Source: Chloroflexota bacterium (GTDB lineage Bacteria > Chloroflexota > Dehalococcoidia > Lucifugimonadales > Australimonadaceae). Taken from it: a stretch of DNA of 64,000 nt. The notes under the pieces are model-generated. The model ran no database searches, was not told the DNA's origin, and was given only the letters and a program-made list of their open reading frames with translations. The translations under genes and the position numbers were made by a program. The stretch's first letter is position 1; each line of letters opens with the position of its first letter. Shown piece after piece: positions 33,929-43,020 of the stretch. The stretch is taken from the NCBI GenBank assembly GCA_009838965.1, contig VXQP01000074.1, forward strand, positions 1 to 64,000, in the 5' to 3' direction.

Positions 33929-35677
33929 TTACTGTTGCCTGCTGAGCCGCTGACCCACGATCCGCGTGAGCACCACAAGCAGGATGATGAGTATCACGAG
34001 CAGTACACCTGCCGCCGCCGCAAGGTTCAGCCGCCCGCCGAAGAACTGCTGCCAGACGTAGGCCGAGATGATGCGGTTGGAGCTGGACTGCAGCAGCAGC
34101 GCCACCGTCAGCTCGCGTCCGCTGTGGATGGCGACCCACAGCCAGCCCGCGACCAGCGACGGCATGAGCAGCGGCAGGATGATACGGCGGAACGTGCTGA
34201 ACCACGCAGCCCCGCTCATCGCGCCGGCCTCCTCCAGCTCGCGGTGTATCTGGAACATCGCCCCGTTCGTCGTCCGCGTGCCGTAGGCGATGAACAGCGA
34301 GATGTGGGCTATGACGATGAGCCATATCGTCCCGTAGGTGGGTACGAGGACGAACAGCCCGATGATGAGCCACGCAAGCCCCATGACGATGCCCGGGACC
34401 GTGTGCGGCATGAACGCCAACATGTCCAGTATCGACTTCCCGCGCGCCCTGCTCCGCACCACGAACCACGAGACGACCGCGGAGAGGAGCATCGTCAGCG
34501 CGGGCACCACGAGGATGAGCAGCAGCGAGTTCCGCAGGCCCTGCATGAACTCGTGCCTGCCCGGCCCGGTGAGGATGAAGCGGTACGCGTCCAGGCTGAC
34601 GAACTCCAGCGCCTTCGGCAGTGGCGCCTGGTAGAACGGGATGAGGCTCGCCCAGAGGAGAATGAACATCGGCAGGCCGAACGTGAGGATGAAGAAGAGG
34701 ATGATGAGGCCCGCGCTGATGAACCGGCCCGTCGGCCCCAGCTCGATGCGCCTCGGACGGTAGCCCTTGCCGGTCACCGTGGCGAACCGCTGCTGTATCC
34801 GCGTCACGCGGTGGTAGATGAAGATGCCGACCACGCCGAGGATGCCGGCGATCGTGGCGAGGCTGGTGGCGAAGCCGTAGTCCGGCGGCGTCTGGCTCGT
34901 CGCGAGGTAGATGCGCGTCGCGAGTACGTGGATATCCGCAGGCATGCCCATCACGCCGGGGATCTCGAACACGCCGACTGTCGACGTGGCGATATAGACC
35001 ACCACGCCGAGGATGCCCGGCGTCATGATGGGCAGCGTGATGTGGCGCGCCGTCTTGAACGTACCCACCTGCGACATGGAGGACGCTTCTTCCAACGACG
35101 GGTCCATGCTGCGGAAGAGGCCGATGACCATGAGGAAGATGGTGGCCGCAAGCCGCAAGCCCTCCACGAAGATCAACGCCCACATCGTGTTCGGGTTGAA
35201 CGGTCCCTTGTCCCAGTCCAGCCATGCCGTGAACGGCAGGTTCACCAGGCCGGTGCGGGGGTTCAGCACGAGCACCCACGCGATGGCGAACATGGCCGCG
35301 GGCATCGCGCTGTTGATGACGATTGATACGAAGCCGAAGTTGCGCAGCGGCGTGTTGGTGCGCTCGATGAGCCACGCGAACCCGACGCCGATGATGAGGC
35401 CGACGATGATCGAGCCGACCGAGAACCAGAACGTGTTGATGAGCAGCTCGTACGTGAGCGGATTGAGGAAGGTGTCCACGTAGTTGCTGATGGTGAACGT
35501 GCCGCCGCGCTCACCAGGCCCCGCCGTGCGGAAGCTGAACCACAGCACGAGCACCAGAGGCACGACAACGAGGAACGCCAGCAGTGCCCCCAGGGAGCCG
35601 ATGACGATCAGCACCTGCGGGTCCGTCCGCATCCCCCGGCGCAGAGTGCGCCCCACGGTTGTCTGCTGCCCGATCAT
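33929..35677 (-). CDS. Two-domain ABC transporter permease (FbpB-type)
   Basis: A 582-residue membrane protein with about 12 helices in two homologous halves, each with an EAA-like cytoplasmic loop (DPSLEEASSMSQVGTFKTARHITLPIM and HRELEEAGAMSGAAWFSTFRRIILPLL). This fused arrangement is typical of iron(III) and related importers. Twelve bases separate it from the ATPase gene. Confidence 0.93.
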   Translation of the reverse strand: MIGQQTTVGRTLRRGMRTDPQVLIVIGSLGALLAFLVVVPLVLVLWFSFRTAGPGERGGTFTISNYVDTFLNPLTYELLINTFWFSVGSIIVGLIIGVGFAWLIERTNTPLRNFGFVSIVINSAMPAAMFAIAWVLVLNPRTGLVNLPFTAWLDWDKGPFNPNTMWALIFVEGLRLAATIFLMVIGLFRSMDPSLEEASSMSQVGTFKTARHITLPIMTPGILGVVVYIATSTVGVFEIPGVMGMPADIHVLATRIYLATSQTPPDYGFATSLATIAGILGVVGIFIYHRVTRIQQRFATVTGKGYRPRRIELGPTGRFISAGLIILFFILTFGLPMFILLWASLIPFYQAPLPKALEFVSLDAYRFILTGPGRHEFMQGLRNSLLLILVVPALTMLLSAVVSWFVVRSRARGKSILDMLAFMPHTVPGIVMGLAWLIIGLFVLVPTYGTIWLIVIAHISLFIAYGTRTTNGAMFQIHRELEEAGAMSGAAWFSTFRRIILPLLMPSLVAGWLWVAIHSGRELTVALLLQSSSNRIISAYVWQQFFGGRLNLAAAAGVLLVILIILLVVLTRIVGQRLSRQQ

Positions 35678-35728
35678 GACGCGCCGCTCACTCCCGGGGC
35701 AGCACTGTGCTGCCCCCTCAGGTCACAA

Positions 35729-35762
35729 GGCGCCGGGACGACCCTGTCGTCATCCCGGCGCC
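35729..35762 (-). terminator. Hairpin between binding-protein and permease genes
   Basis: GGCGCCGGGA (35729-35738) pairs with TCCCGGCGCC (35753-35762), with CGAC/GTCG continuing the stem after a small bulge. It sits between the binding-protein stop (35786) and permease start (35677). It is probably a partial terminator or 3'-end-protecting structure. Confidence 0.65.
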
Positions 35763-35785
35763 CTGGCTGCATGAGACTTCGAGCT

Positions 35786-36919
35786 CTATCCGGTCGGGAT
35801 GCCGATAGCCTCGAGGTACTTGTCCGTCAGTCTGCTGAAGTGGTCGTTCAACTCGGTCCCCGGCGGAACGATCTTCGAGCCCTTGGACTTGACCAGGTTG
35901 GCGTACGGCGTGTCCTCGGCAAGGGCCAGGTCGGACGTCGGGCGTACCTCCGTCCACAGCGCCCTGCCCTCAGGCCCCATCAGGAACGCCGCGAACAGCT
36001 TGGCCGCGTTCGGGTTGGGCGAGTTCTTCGGCACGAAGTGGTGCACCGGCTCCACGGAGATGGTCTCGACCGGAACGATGTCCAGCGGCGCGCCCTTCGA
36101 CCAGAGGTTCTGGAAGGAGCTGAGGTTGATCTCCAGCGCACAGGAGACCTCGCCGGACGCCACCAGGTCGCCGACGACGCCGTTGCCGCGTTGCGCCTTC
36201 AGGTTGTTCGCCTTGACGCCGGACAGGTACTCCGCAACATCGTCCTCCTCCCAGAGGCCGGGACGCGAGTCGCCGTACTCAGGAAGGTTGGTCAAGTAGA
36301 TGAAGCCCTTGAGCCGGTTCTCGACGACGATCTCCCCATCGAACTTCGGGTCGAGCAGGTCCGCGTAGGACTGCGGGAACTCGTCGCCGGGGAGCCTGTC
36401 GGTATTGCAGATGGGCGCGTGCGGCACACCCACCTTGAGCCAGATGCGGTTGTCCGAGTAGACGAGGTTCGGGTCGACGCCGAGCTCCTCGACGATGTCC
36501 GTGAGGTCTTCGGCGAGGTCCTCCTCGATCACGCGGTTATCGCGTCCGGGGTCGGTAACGTCAACGGTGATCCTGCCGGCCTGCGCCTCCAGGAAGAGAC
36601 GCTCTCGCAACTCGGCGCTGTTGGCAGTGATGAGGCTCACCTTGACGCCGGGGTACTTCGCCTCGAAGGCGCCGATTATGGCGGTCGTGCGTTCCTCGGT
36701 GTCGGTCGTTGCCCAGACGATCCCACCTTCCTGCTGCGCCGCCGCGTACAGCTGGTCGAGCAGGCCGGGCACCGGCGTCGGCGTCGCCTGGGGCGCGGGC
36801 GTCGCAGTGGGGGTGGGCGTGGGATCGCTGCCGCAGGCAGCGAGCGACGCCACTGCCAGCAGCGCAACCAGCGTTGCCAGAACGGCGCGCGAACAGATGC
36901 CGATAAGCTTCCGGTTCAT
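35786..36919 (-). CDS. ABC transporter substrate-binding lipoprotein (iron/polyamine class)
   Basis: A 377-residue extracellular binding protein. The signal peptide ends in the lipobox SLAAC, followed by a Thr-Pro-Ala linker. The mature part (DQLYAAAQQEGGIVWATTDTEERTTAIIGAFEAKYPGVKV... DVTDPGRDNRVIEEDLAEDL) is FbpA-like. No ligand residue set is clear enough to name the substrate. The ATG at 36919 follows GGGAGGA; the open frame begins 36 bases earlier without a ribosome site. Confidence 0.92.
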   Translation of the reverse strand: MNRKLIGICSRAVLATLVALLAVASLAACGSDPTPTPTATPAPQATPTPVPGLLDQLYAAAQQEGGIVWATTDTEERTTAIIGAFEAKYPGVKVSLITANSAELRERLFLEAQAGRITVDVTDPGRDNRVIEEDLAEDLTDIVEELGVDPNLVYSDNRIWLKVGVPHAPICNTDRLPGDEFPQSYADLLDPKFDGEIVVENRLKGFIYLTNLPEYGDSRPGLWEEDDVAEYLSGVKANNLKAQRGNGVVGDLVASGEVSCALEINLSSFQNLWSKGAPLDIVPVETISVEPVHHFVPKNSPNPNAAKLFAAFLMGPEGRALWTEVRPTSDLALAEDTPYANLVKSKGSKIVPPGTELNDHFSRLTDKYLEAIGIPTG

Positions 36920-37051
36920 GTCATCCTCCCTCTGACCGGATGAAGGGTTTGCCAAGTGGCGTCACCCACCGCGGGAACCTAACACCGCGTATGCCGAGCG
37001 TCAACGCTCACGCACCGAATTAGAAGAAGCGGAGTCGGCTGGTGCCCGGGG

Positions 37052-38320
37052 CTATGCGCTCACGAGCGAGGGGTCCATGCGCGGGATGAGGTCTGTGCGC
37101 CAATCATCGTCCGCCGGGAGGATGCTCTCCGCGGCGCGCAACTCGTAGTAGCTGGGAGCGACGCCCTGCGGGTCGCCGCCGTCCTGCACGGTGCGCACCG
37201 CCTCTTCCAGCAACTTCCGCGCCGCGATGATTGCCTTGTCAGCAGGGCCAAGGTGCTCACGGGAGCGGTCCACGATGGGGCCCATCATCTCCTGCACTGC
37301 GCGGTCCTGCGTGTTGATGCCAACGATGCCGGTGAAGGTGTCTGTCTTCTGCACGGCCCTGTCTATCAGCCAGCTGTTGGAGCGATTGCGGATGGAGCGG
37401 AAACCGTTCTCCGCGTCCACGTCCACACCGAAGATGTTGCCGGTCTCCTCCGGCCCGGCCTTGCCCTTGTCCAGCGGCATAGCCTCGTTGTAGTACCAGT
37501 TCCATACGAGGCACTTGTAGTCGTCTATCGGCACCCAGTGGTGCCCGTGGACCTGGTTCTGGATGCCCCGTCCCGCCGGGCGCAACTGCGTCCACGGCAT
37601 GATGAAGTGGTAGCCCCGCACGTACTGCCGGTCCGTGCCGAGCGGACGGATGCCGAAGTAGCGGTAGCCGTAGTCCGTGACATCCACCTCCAGCGACGGC
37701 GCGGCGCCCTGTACGAAAGCGTCGTTCACCGGCAGACCGGGCTGCGAGGGATTCGGACGCAGCGCCCGGTGCATGATGGGCGCGTGGGACGTGTCGATGC
37801 CGCCCTCGAGCGCCTGGAGCCAGTTGCACTCCTCCACCACCTTCGTTACCACGCGATGCTCCGCAGGCACTCCCGTCCATGCGAAATTGGGGGGAGGGGG
37901 CTGCTTCTCCTTCGGCCCCATGTATACCCACAGCACGCCTCCGACCTCGGCAACGGGGTAGGAAACGGTCTGGATCTTGGACGCGAACTGCTTCGGCTCG
38001 TTCATCTGGTCGACGCACTGGCCCGTCACGTCGAACTTCCAGCCGTGGTAGACGCAGCGCAGGCCGTTCTCCTCATTCCGGCCCAGCCAGAGCGACGTGA
38101 GCCGGTGCGGGCAGTACTCGTCGAGCACGCCAACACGTCCGCTCGTGTCGCGGAACGCCACGAGGTCCTCGCCGAGGAGGCGCAAGCGCACAGGGGTGCA
38201 GTCCGGCTCCGGCAGTTCCCAATCGAGCAGCGCCGGCAGCCAGTAGCGCCGGAGCGTCTCCCCCATCGGGGTGCCCGGCCCAACCCGGGTGAGCAGTTCA
38301 TTCTGCTGAGCAGTGAGCAT
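37052..38320 (-). CDS. Rieske-type non-haem iron oxygenase, alpha subunit
   Basis: A 422-residue aromatic ring-hydroxylating or demethylating oxygenase. The Rieske ligands are C70-x-H72 and C89-x2-H92 (DEYCPHRLTSLW, LRCVYHGWKF). The mononuclear iron site is D176-x2-H179-x4-H184 after N166. It is like phthalate 4,5-dioxygenase/VanA-type enzymes. No reductase adjoins; the ferredoxin at 26798 is a remote candidate partner. The start ATG 38320 (MLTAQQNELLTRVGPGTPMG) is the usual family start. Confidence 0.93.
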   Translation of the reverse strand: MLTAQQNELLTRVGPGTPMGETLRRYWLPALLDWELPEPDCTPVRLRLLGEDLVAFRDTSGRVGVLDEYCPHRLTSLWLGRNEENGLRCVYHGWKFDVTGQCVDQMNEPKQFASKIQTVSYPVAEVGGVLWVYMGPKEKQPPPPNFAWTGVPAEHRVVTKVVEECNWLQALEGGIDTSHAPIMHRALRPNPSQPGLPVNDAFVQGAAPSLEVDVTDYGYRYFGIRPLGTDRQYVRGYHFIMPWTQLRPAGRGIQNQVHGHHWVPIDDYKCLVWNWYYNEAMPLDKGKAGPEETGNIFGVDVDAENGFRSIRNRSNSWLIDRAVQKTDTFTGIVGINTQDRAVQEMMGPIVDRSREHLGPADKAIIAARKLLEEAVRTVQDGGDPQGVAPSYYELRAAESILPADDDWRTDLIPRMDPSLVSA

Positions 38321-38483
38321 CGCCTGATGCGCCTCCAACGTGCGGACTCTCCCGCAAGATACTCCCAGCCCCACGGGCGGGCAAGCCTTCACGATGCTGC
38401 GAACAGCAACCCAAACGACACCGGATGCGGTAGGATGAACCGGTACTCTTCTACCATCCTCCCCAGCCTCCGAGCAGCCTCGC

Positions 38484-40298
38484 TTGAACACCATCTGCCC
38501 GCAATGCGGCACTGCGAACGCCGTCCACCACCGCTTCTGCTTCTACTGCGGCCACGCGCTCATGCCTGCCGGCGTTCCTTCCGCCTCAACTCCTTCACGA
38601 ACAGCTCCATGGCACACGTCCACGGAAGCGGTCAGCAAGGGTATCGGGGCAGGGTGGAGAACAGCACAGGGACTCAGCCGGCAGACCGCACGAGCGCTGG
38701 CTCCCCTGGCGGGTGCGTTCGCCGCTCTCCCTGTGTCCGCCGAGCAGAACACACGCGCAGGCAGCCGGATACGACTGTGGGAGATAGCGGTCATCGCCGC
38801 ACTGACCTTCGTCGCAGCGGTCATCCGTACGCAGAACCTGGAGACCGTCCCGCCCGGTATCGCGAACGACGAGGCTGAGTTGGCGCTCGAGGCGCTACGC
38901 GTCTCTCGAGGCGAGGTATGGCCCGGCGCCTGGACCGGCGTGACGCTGGGCACACCTGCGGGGCTCGTCCACCTGCAGGCGCTGCTCCTGCTCTTCCGGG
39001 ACGCCAGCATCGCCACGGCCCGATGGAGCGCCGTGCTCCCCGGCGTCGCGCTCATACCCGTCGCATACTTCCTGATGCGGCAGCTCTTCCCCGCGCGGAC
39101 GGCCATCCTCACCGCGGCATTCCTCACCTTCCACATCTGGCTCCTCGTCTTCAGCCGCATCGCGTTCCCGGCCATGCCTGCCGTCTTCTGCTTCGCGGCG
39201 AGCATCTGGCTGCTCATCGCCGGCGTACGGTCGAACCGCTGGTGGACTGCCGGACTCGGCGGCATCCTTTTCGGACTCGGGTGGTACACCTACAAGTCCT
39301 TCCCTCTCTATGCGGTCGCGGTGTGGGGGGTGCTCGTCCTCTTCCTGCTGCTGCGCCCGGAAACGCGACGCAGGGAGGTCTACTGGTTCCTCGGCGCTTC
39401 CGTGGCGGTCAGCGCGCACATGGTCTTCTTCTATCTCGCGTCCGACGTTATCGAGGCGTCCCTACGCCTGTACGACAGGACGCCTCTCTCCCCTTCAGCA
39501 CTCATCAGCCGAGGGTGGGAGGTGGTCACGTACGTCCATACGCCCATGCCGCGCGAGGGGAACGTCGGGACCGGCGGGATACCACTGCTGCACTTCAGCA
39601 CGGAGGTGTTCTTCTGGACAGGCCTGGCAACACTCCTCCTATCCTTCAGGAAACGCCCCAGCCAGCTGCTGCTCGCAGGCTGGCTCATCTCGCTCGTACC
39701 CGCCGTTCTGACACCCGACGCGGAGAGTCGGCGCTACCTGCTCGGCATCTTCTTCGTCCTCGCGATCGCAGCGGTCGGGCTGGACACCATCGTCTCGCTG
39801 GTGCACAACCGCTGGAACCGGTACACGCGTGCGCTCCCGATCCCCATCCTCGCCGGGTGGTTCGGGAACGCAATAGCCGCGGTCGCGCTCGCCGCATTCG
39901 TGCTCCTCTTCGCCGGACAGCAGGCTCGCGACTACGACAACTGGCTCGTGGAATCGGAGTGGGCCCTGGCCCGCAAGGAGGTGGAGGCGGTGCGGTTCGC
40001 GCAGTCGCTGGGCGCCGGATACGAGGTGCGCCTCTACAACGACCGCCTGCCCCGGACGAATGCCGTCGTGCAATGGTTCCTCCGCGACACGGAGACCACC
40101 AACGGCAGCCCGATCTTCGGGGGGAGCGGCGCGATAGACGCGGAGACGGTGAGCGAACCGACGGTGTGGCTGTTGGCCGAAAACTACCTGACGCTCATCC
40201 CGCAGTTGGAATCGGCCTTCCCCGAGGGGAACCTCTCGTTCGAGAACAACGAGCAGGGAGAGTTGCTCTACGCGGCGTACGTGCTGGATACCTCGTAA
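38484..40298 (+). CDS. Membrane glycosyltransferase (ArnT/PMT-like, GT-C fold) with N-terminal zinc ribbon
   Basis: A 604-residue protein. Residues 5-22 form a zinc ribbon (C5-x2-C8 ... C19-x2-C22). After a ~70-residue linker come about 10-12 membrane helices of the GT-C class. The extracytoplasmic loop after the first helix has the acidic motif GIANDEAELALEA, the usual metal/sugar-phosphate site, and NLETVPPG. It probably transfers a sugar from a polyprenyl-phosphate donor. The start is TTG 38484, needed to include the ribbon. A C-terminal soluble domain follows the last helix (about residue 480). Confidence 0.85.
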   Translation: MNTICPQCGTANAVHHRFCFYCGHALMPAGVPSASTPSRTAPWHTSTEAVSKGIGAGWRTAQGLSRQTARALAPLAGAFAALPVSAEQNTRAGSRIRLWEIAVIAALTFVAAVIRTQNLETVPPGIANDEAELALEALRVSRGEVWPGAWTGVTLGTPAGLVHLQALLLLFRDASIATARWSAVLPGVALIPVAYFLMRQLFPARTAILTAAFLTFHIWLLVFSRIAFPAMPAVFCFAASIWLLIAGVRSNRWWTAGLGGILFGLGWYTYKSFPLYAVAVWGVLVLFLLLRPETRRREVYWFLGASVAVSAHMVFFYLASDVIEASLRLYDRTPLSPSALISRGWEVVTYVHTPMPREGNVGTGGIPLLHFSTEVFFWTGLATLLLSFRKRPSQLLLAGWLISLVPAVLTPDAESRRYLLGIFFVLAIAAVGLDTIVSLVHNRWNRYTRALPIPILAGWFGNAIAAVALAAFVLLFAGQQARDYDNWLVESEWALARKEVEAVRFAQSLGAGYEVRLYNDRLPRTNAVVQWFLRDTETTNGSPIFGGSGAIDAETVSEPTVWLLAENYLTLIPQLESAFPEGNLSFENNEQGELLYAAYVLDTS

Positions 40299-40331
40299 AG
40301 GGACGAACGGCTGGCGGTCAGAATGCGCTGC

Positions 40332-40360
40332 TTGCACGGTTTACTACTTTCCGGTAATAC
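40332..40360 (+). promoter_or_regulatory. Promoter of the 40376 membrane-protein gene
   Basis: TTGCAC (40332-40337) and TAATAC (40355-40360) have an ideal 17-base spacing, ahead of the ATG at 40376. Confidence 0.6.
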
Positions 40361-40375
40361 AGAGTTGAGGCTCCC

Positions 40376-40783
40376 ATGGACCCATCTTTCTCTGACATAA
40401 CCCGCGAAGCCTGGCTCCTCTTCGGTGGTGTTCAGCTAGCTGCAGTGGTTGTATTTCTGACCGTCCGGCCCGTCAGCAGATGGGCGACACGCGAGTTGAG
40501 AGGCTACAGCGCCACCTCGTGGACGGTTCCCCCCCTCTGGGTGGGGATCGGGAACGGCATCATCGAACGTCTGCTGATAGCAGGGGTCGTCTTCCTGTCG
40601 CCGGAGGATGCCGTACTGGTGGGCATCGCCTGGCTCACGCTGAAGACGGCACTCTCGCTGCGCGGGTTCTGGGGTGAAGACACGGCACGGCGGGTGAACG
40701 GCATCATCTTCCTCTGGACGTCCGTCGCCTCCATGCTCGTCGGCGTGGCTTCCGGCTTTCTCCTGCGCGCTCAGGCGGCCTGA
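40376..40783 (+). CDS. Small hypothetical membrane protein
   Basis: A 135-residue protein with three hydrophobic segments (about 14-31, 64-92 and 112-130) and a short N-terminal cytoplasmic region. No family is recognised. It ends two bases before the MATE start and probably forms a two-gene transcript with it. Confidence 0.7.
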   Translation: MDPSFSDITREAWLLFGGVQLAAVVVFLTVRPVSRWATRELRGYSATSWTVPPLWVGIGNGIIERLLIAGVVFLSPEDAVLVGIAWLTLKTALSLRGFWGEDTARRVNGIIFLWTSVASMLVGVASGFLLRAQAA

Positions 40784-40785
40784 CA

Positions 40786-42213
40786 GTGAGCCGCATGCGG
40801 CACAGACGCATGGTGCGCTCCGCTTACGCGACGCGCGACCTCACGACCGGCGGAGTGCGGCGCAACCTCTGGTTCATCGCGTGGCCGCAGATGGTCGCCG
40901 GCGTCTTCAATGCGTCGGACCAGCTCGCTGACATCTTCTGGGCTGCGAAGGTCGCCGGGTTCAACGCGATAGGCGGCATCGGCGTCGCTCAGGCATACGG
41001 CCAGCTCATCATGATGGCTCGGATGGGGCTCGACGTGGGGATGCAGGCCATGATCGCCCGCGCGGTCGGCGCGCGGCGGATCGACCTCGCGAATCACGCG
41101 ATGCTGCAGGCATTCACGCTCACCTTCCTCCTCTCACTCGTGCTGGCCATCTTCGGGATCGTGTTCGCGCCGTTCCTGCTCAGCATCGTGGGCGTAAGCC
41201 AGGCGGTGGCAGACGTGGCGGTCGTCTACCTGCAGTTCCAATTCGCCGCAGCCGGCGTACACAGCTTCCGGCAGACGACGGGCGCAGCGCTACAGGCCTC
41301 CGGCGACACGCTGACCCATATGAAGTCCACGATAGCGTCGCGGGTGCTGCACCTCGTCATCAGCCCGTTCCTCATCTTCGGCTGGTTCGGACTGCCGGAC
41401 ATGGGAATCGCCGGAGCGGCGGCGGCTAACGCGGTTGCGCACGTCGTGGGCATCGTCTGGAACCTGTACGCGCTCAGTTCGGGCTCCTCGCGGCTCAAGC
41501 TTTCACTGCTCGACTACCGCGTGGACCTGCCGATGATGTGGCGCATCATCAGGATCGGCGCCCCGGCCACGGCCACGCAGATGGAGCGCGGCCTCTCCGA
41601 GATGGTGCTGATCAGGCTCGTCTCCCCATTCGGAGACATACCGCTGGCGGCGTACTCCCTCACTCGAAGGCTGGAGCGGATGACGAACATCGGCAGCCAG
41701 GGCATGGGACGGGCCTCCGGCATCCTGGTTGCGCAGAACCTCGGCGCTGACCAGCCGGACCGGGCACGGGCCACGGTCAAATGGGCTGTCGGCTACGTCA
41801 TGGTCATACGCGGCGCAGCCGGCCTCCTGCTCATCGTATTCCCGGAGTTCTTCATCGGCCTGTTCAGCAGCGACCCGGAATTCGTCGATACAGCCGTAGT
41901 CTGGTTACGTATCCAGGCGGTGGCAGGGACCCTGCTGGGCGGCGGACAGGTCTTTCAGCAATCGTTCAACATAGCGGGCGATACTCTCGCGCCCATGCTC
42001 GTGACGTTCATGAGTATGTGGGTCATGGAGATCCCTATCGCGTTCGTGTTGTCGCGATGGACGTCCGCCGAAGCGCTCGGCATCGCCATCGCCATCGCTA
42101 TCGCGATGCTCATACGCTTCGCACTCTACGGAGGCTACTACTTCACCGGCAGATGGCTGAACGTGGACGTGCTGCCTCAGTCTGCTCCCGTCGAAGAGGC
42201 ACGTTCGCCCTGA
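40786..42213 (+). CDS. MATE-family efflux transporter
   Basis: A 475-residue antiporter with about 12 membrane helices in two related bundles. It matches the MatE pattern: LWFIAWPQMVAGVFNASDQLADIFWAAKVAG, GLDVGMQAMIARAVGARRIDLA, FRQTTGAALQASGDTLT, and in the second half NIGSQGMGRASGILVAQNLGADQPDRA. It probably exports drugs or organic cations in exchange for Na+ or H+. The start is GTG 40786. Confidence 0.93.
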   Translation: MSRMRHRRMVRSAYATRDLTTGGVRRNLWFIAWPQMVAGVFNASDQLADIFWAAKVAGFNAIGGIGVAQAYGQLIMMARMGLDVGMQAMIARAVGARRIDLANHAMLQAFTLTFLLSLVLAIFGIVFAPFLLSIVGVSQAVADVAVVYLQFQFAAAGVHSFRQTTGAALQASGDTLTHMKSTIASRVLHLVISPFLIFGWFGLPDMGIAGAAAANAVAHVVGIVWNLYALSSGSSRLKLSLLDYRVDLPMMWRIIRIGAPATATQMERGLSEMVLIRLVSPFGDIPLAAYSLTRRLERMTNIGSQGMGRASGILVAQNLGADQPDRARATVKWAVGYVMVIRGAAGLLLIVFPEFFIGLFSSDPEFVDTAVVWLRIQAVAGTLLGGGQVFQQSFNIAGDTLAPMLVTFMSMWVMEIPIAFVLSRWTSAEALGIAIAIAIAMLIRFALYGGYYFTGRWLNVDVLPQSAPVEEARSP

Positions 42214-42220
42214 CGCAGCG

Positions 42221-42787
42221 CTAGCGGTTCAACTCCATCGGCTGCGAGCATTCGCCCGTGGCCTCGTCTATGTGCTCCAGCCGTTGACCGCGGCCCTTCA
42301 TCAGCACGAGTTCCACGGCGCCTTCGGCCTCCGCGGCCTGCCGGTGCACGTTGAACGGCCCGTCGTACAGGTAACCGAACTCCCCCGGCATGATGTGATG
42401 GTCCTGCACCAGCTCCAGCGTCGCGAGGGGCGTTGAGCCGTCGTCGACGCGGCGCCAGGACGTGTAACGTTCGCTGCCTTCGAGCAGGCCGATGACGACC
42501 CACCCCTCGTGGCTGTGGATAGCCGTGGGCGTGTTCGGCGGATACTGCGCAAGCAGCAGGCGGAACAGGCCATCCGGGTCGTCGTACAGTTTCTGCCCGG
42601 GGAGGCCTGAGCTGATGGTGGCGGGTTCGCCGATGCTCCAGAAATAGTCCCGGCTGTTCTCCCCACCGAAGCGCTGCAACAGATGCCCGAGCTGGAGGAT
42701 CGACTCCATGCCGGCTTCATTGGCATCGAGCGATTGCCGGACATCATGGCCGAACTCTTCAACGGTGTAGCGGCTGACGATGTTCAC
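42221..42787 (-). CDS. Cupin-fold, cysteine-dioxygenase-like metalloprotein
   Basis: A 188-residue double-stranded beta-helix protein. The metal site looks like H-x-H (AIHSHEGWVVIGLLEGSERYTSWRR) with later H residues (FNVHRQ), as in the predicted metal-dependent group related to cysteine dioxygenase. The substrate is unknown. It is convergent with the MATE gene, with eight bases between. Confidence 0.78.
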   Translation of the reverse strand: MNIVSRYTVEEFGHDVRQSLDANEAGMESILQLGHLLQRFGGENSRDYFWSIGEPATISSGLPGQKLYDDPDGLFRLLLAQYPPNTPTAIHSHEGWVVIGLLEGSERYTSWRRVDDGSTPLATLELVQDHHIMPGEFGYLYDGPFNVHRQAAEAEGAVELVLMKGRGQRLEHIDEATGECSQPMELNR

Positions 42788-42941
42788 GCAGGCCTCCTCG
42801 TGCAGGTTGGATCACGTCGAACAGGACGATGAACGGGAGAATCCTACTACTATCGGCCCTTCAGAGACCCCCGAGCCGCACCTAACCTGGCACGCGGCAC
42901 CAGGGCGGATTGTGTCTGTAGTCATTGACTGTCGTATGCAC

Positions 42942-42947
42942 TATAAT
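42942..42947 (+). promoter_or_regulatory. -10 box of the amino acid ABC operon
   Basis: TATAAT lies about 74 bases before the ATG at 43021. The predicted leader contains a perfect CGGCGG/CCGCCG hairpin (42957-42962 / 42969-42974) and GGGAGGG before the start. Confidence 0.5.
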
Positions 42948-43020
42948 CCGTCATCGCGGCGGCACAATCCGCCGTCGGTTCCAACCATGGGAACGAAACG
43001 AACCTTGGGAGGGTCATCGA

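Noticed and set aside
33219-35375. 718-codon minus-strand frame spanning the ABC ATPase and permease genes
   Set aside because: It is an alternative frame of two confirmed genes; composition is His/Arg/Ala-rich without domains.
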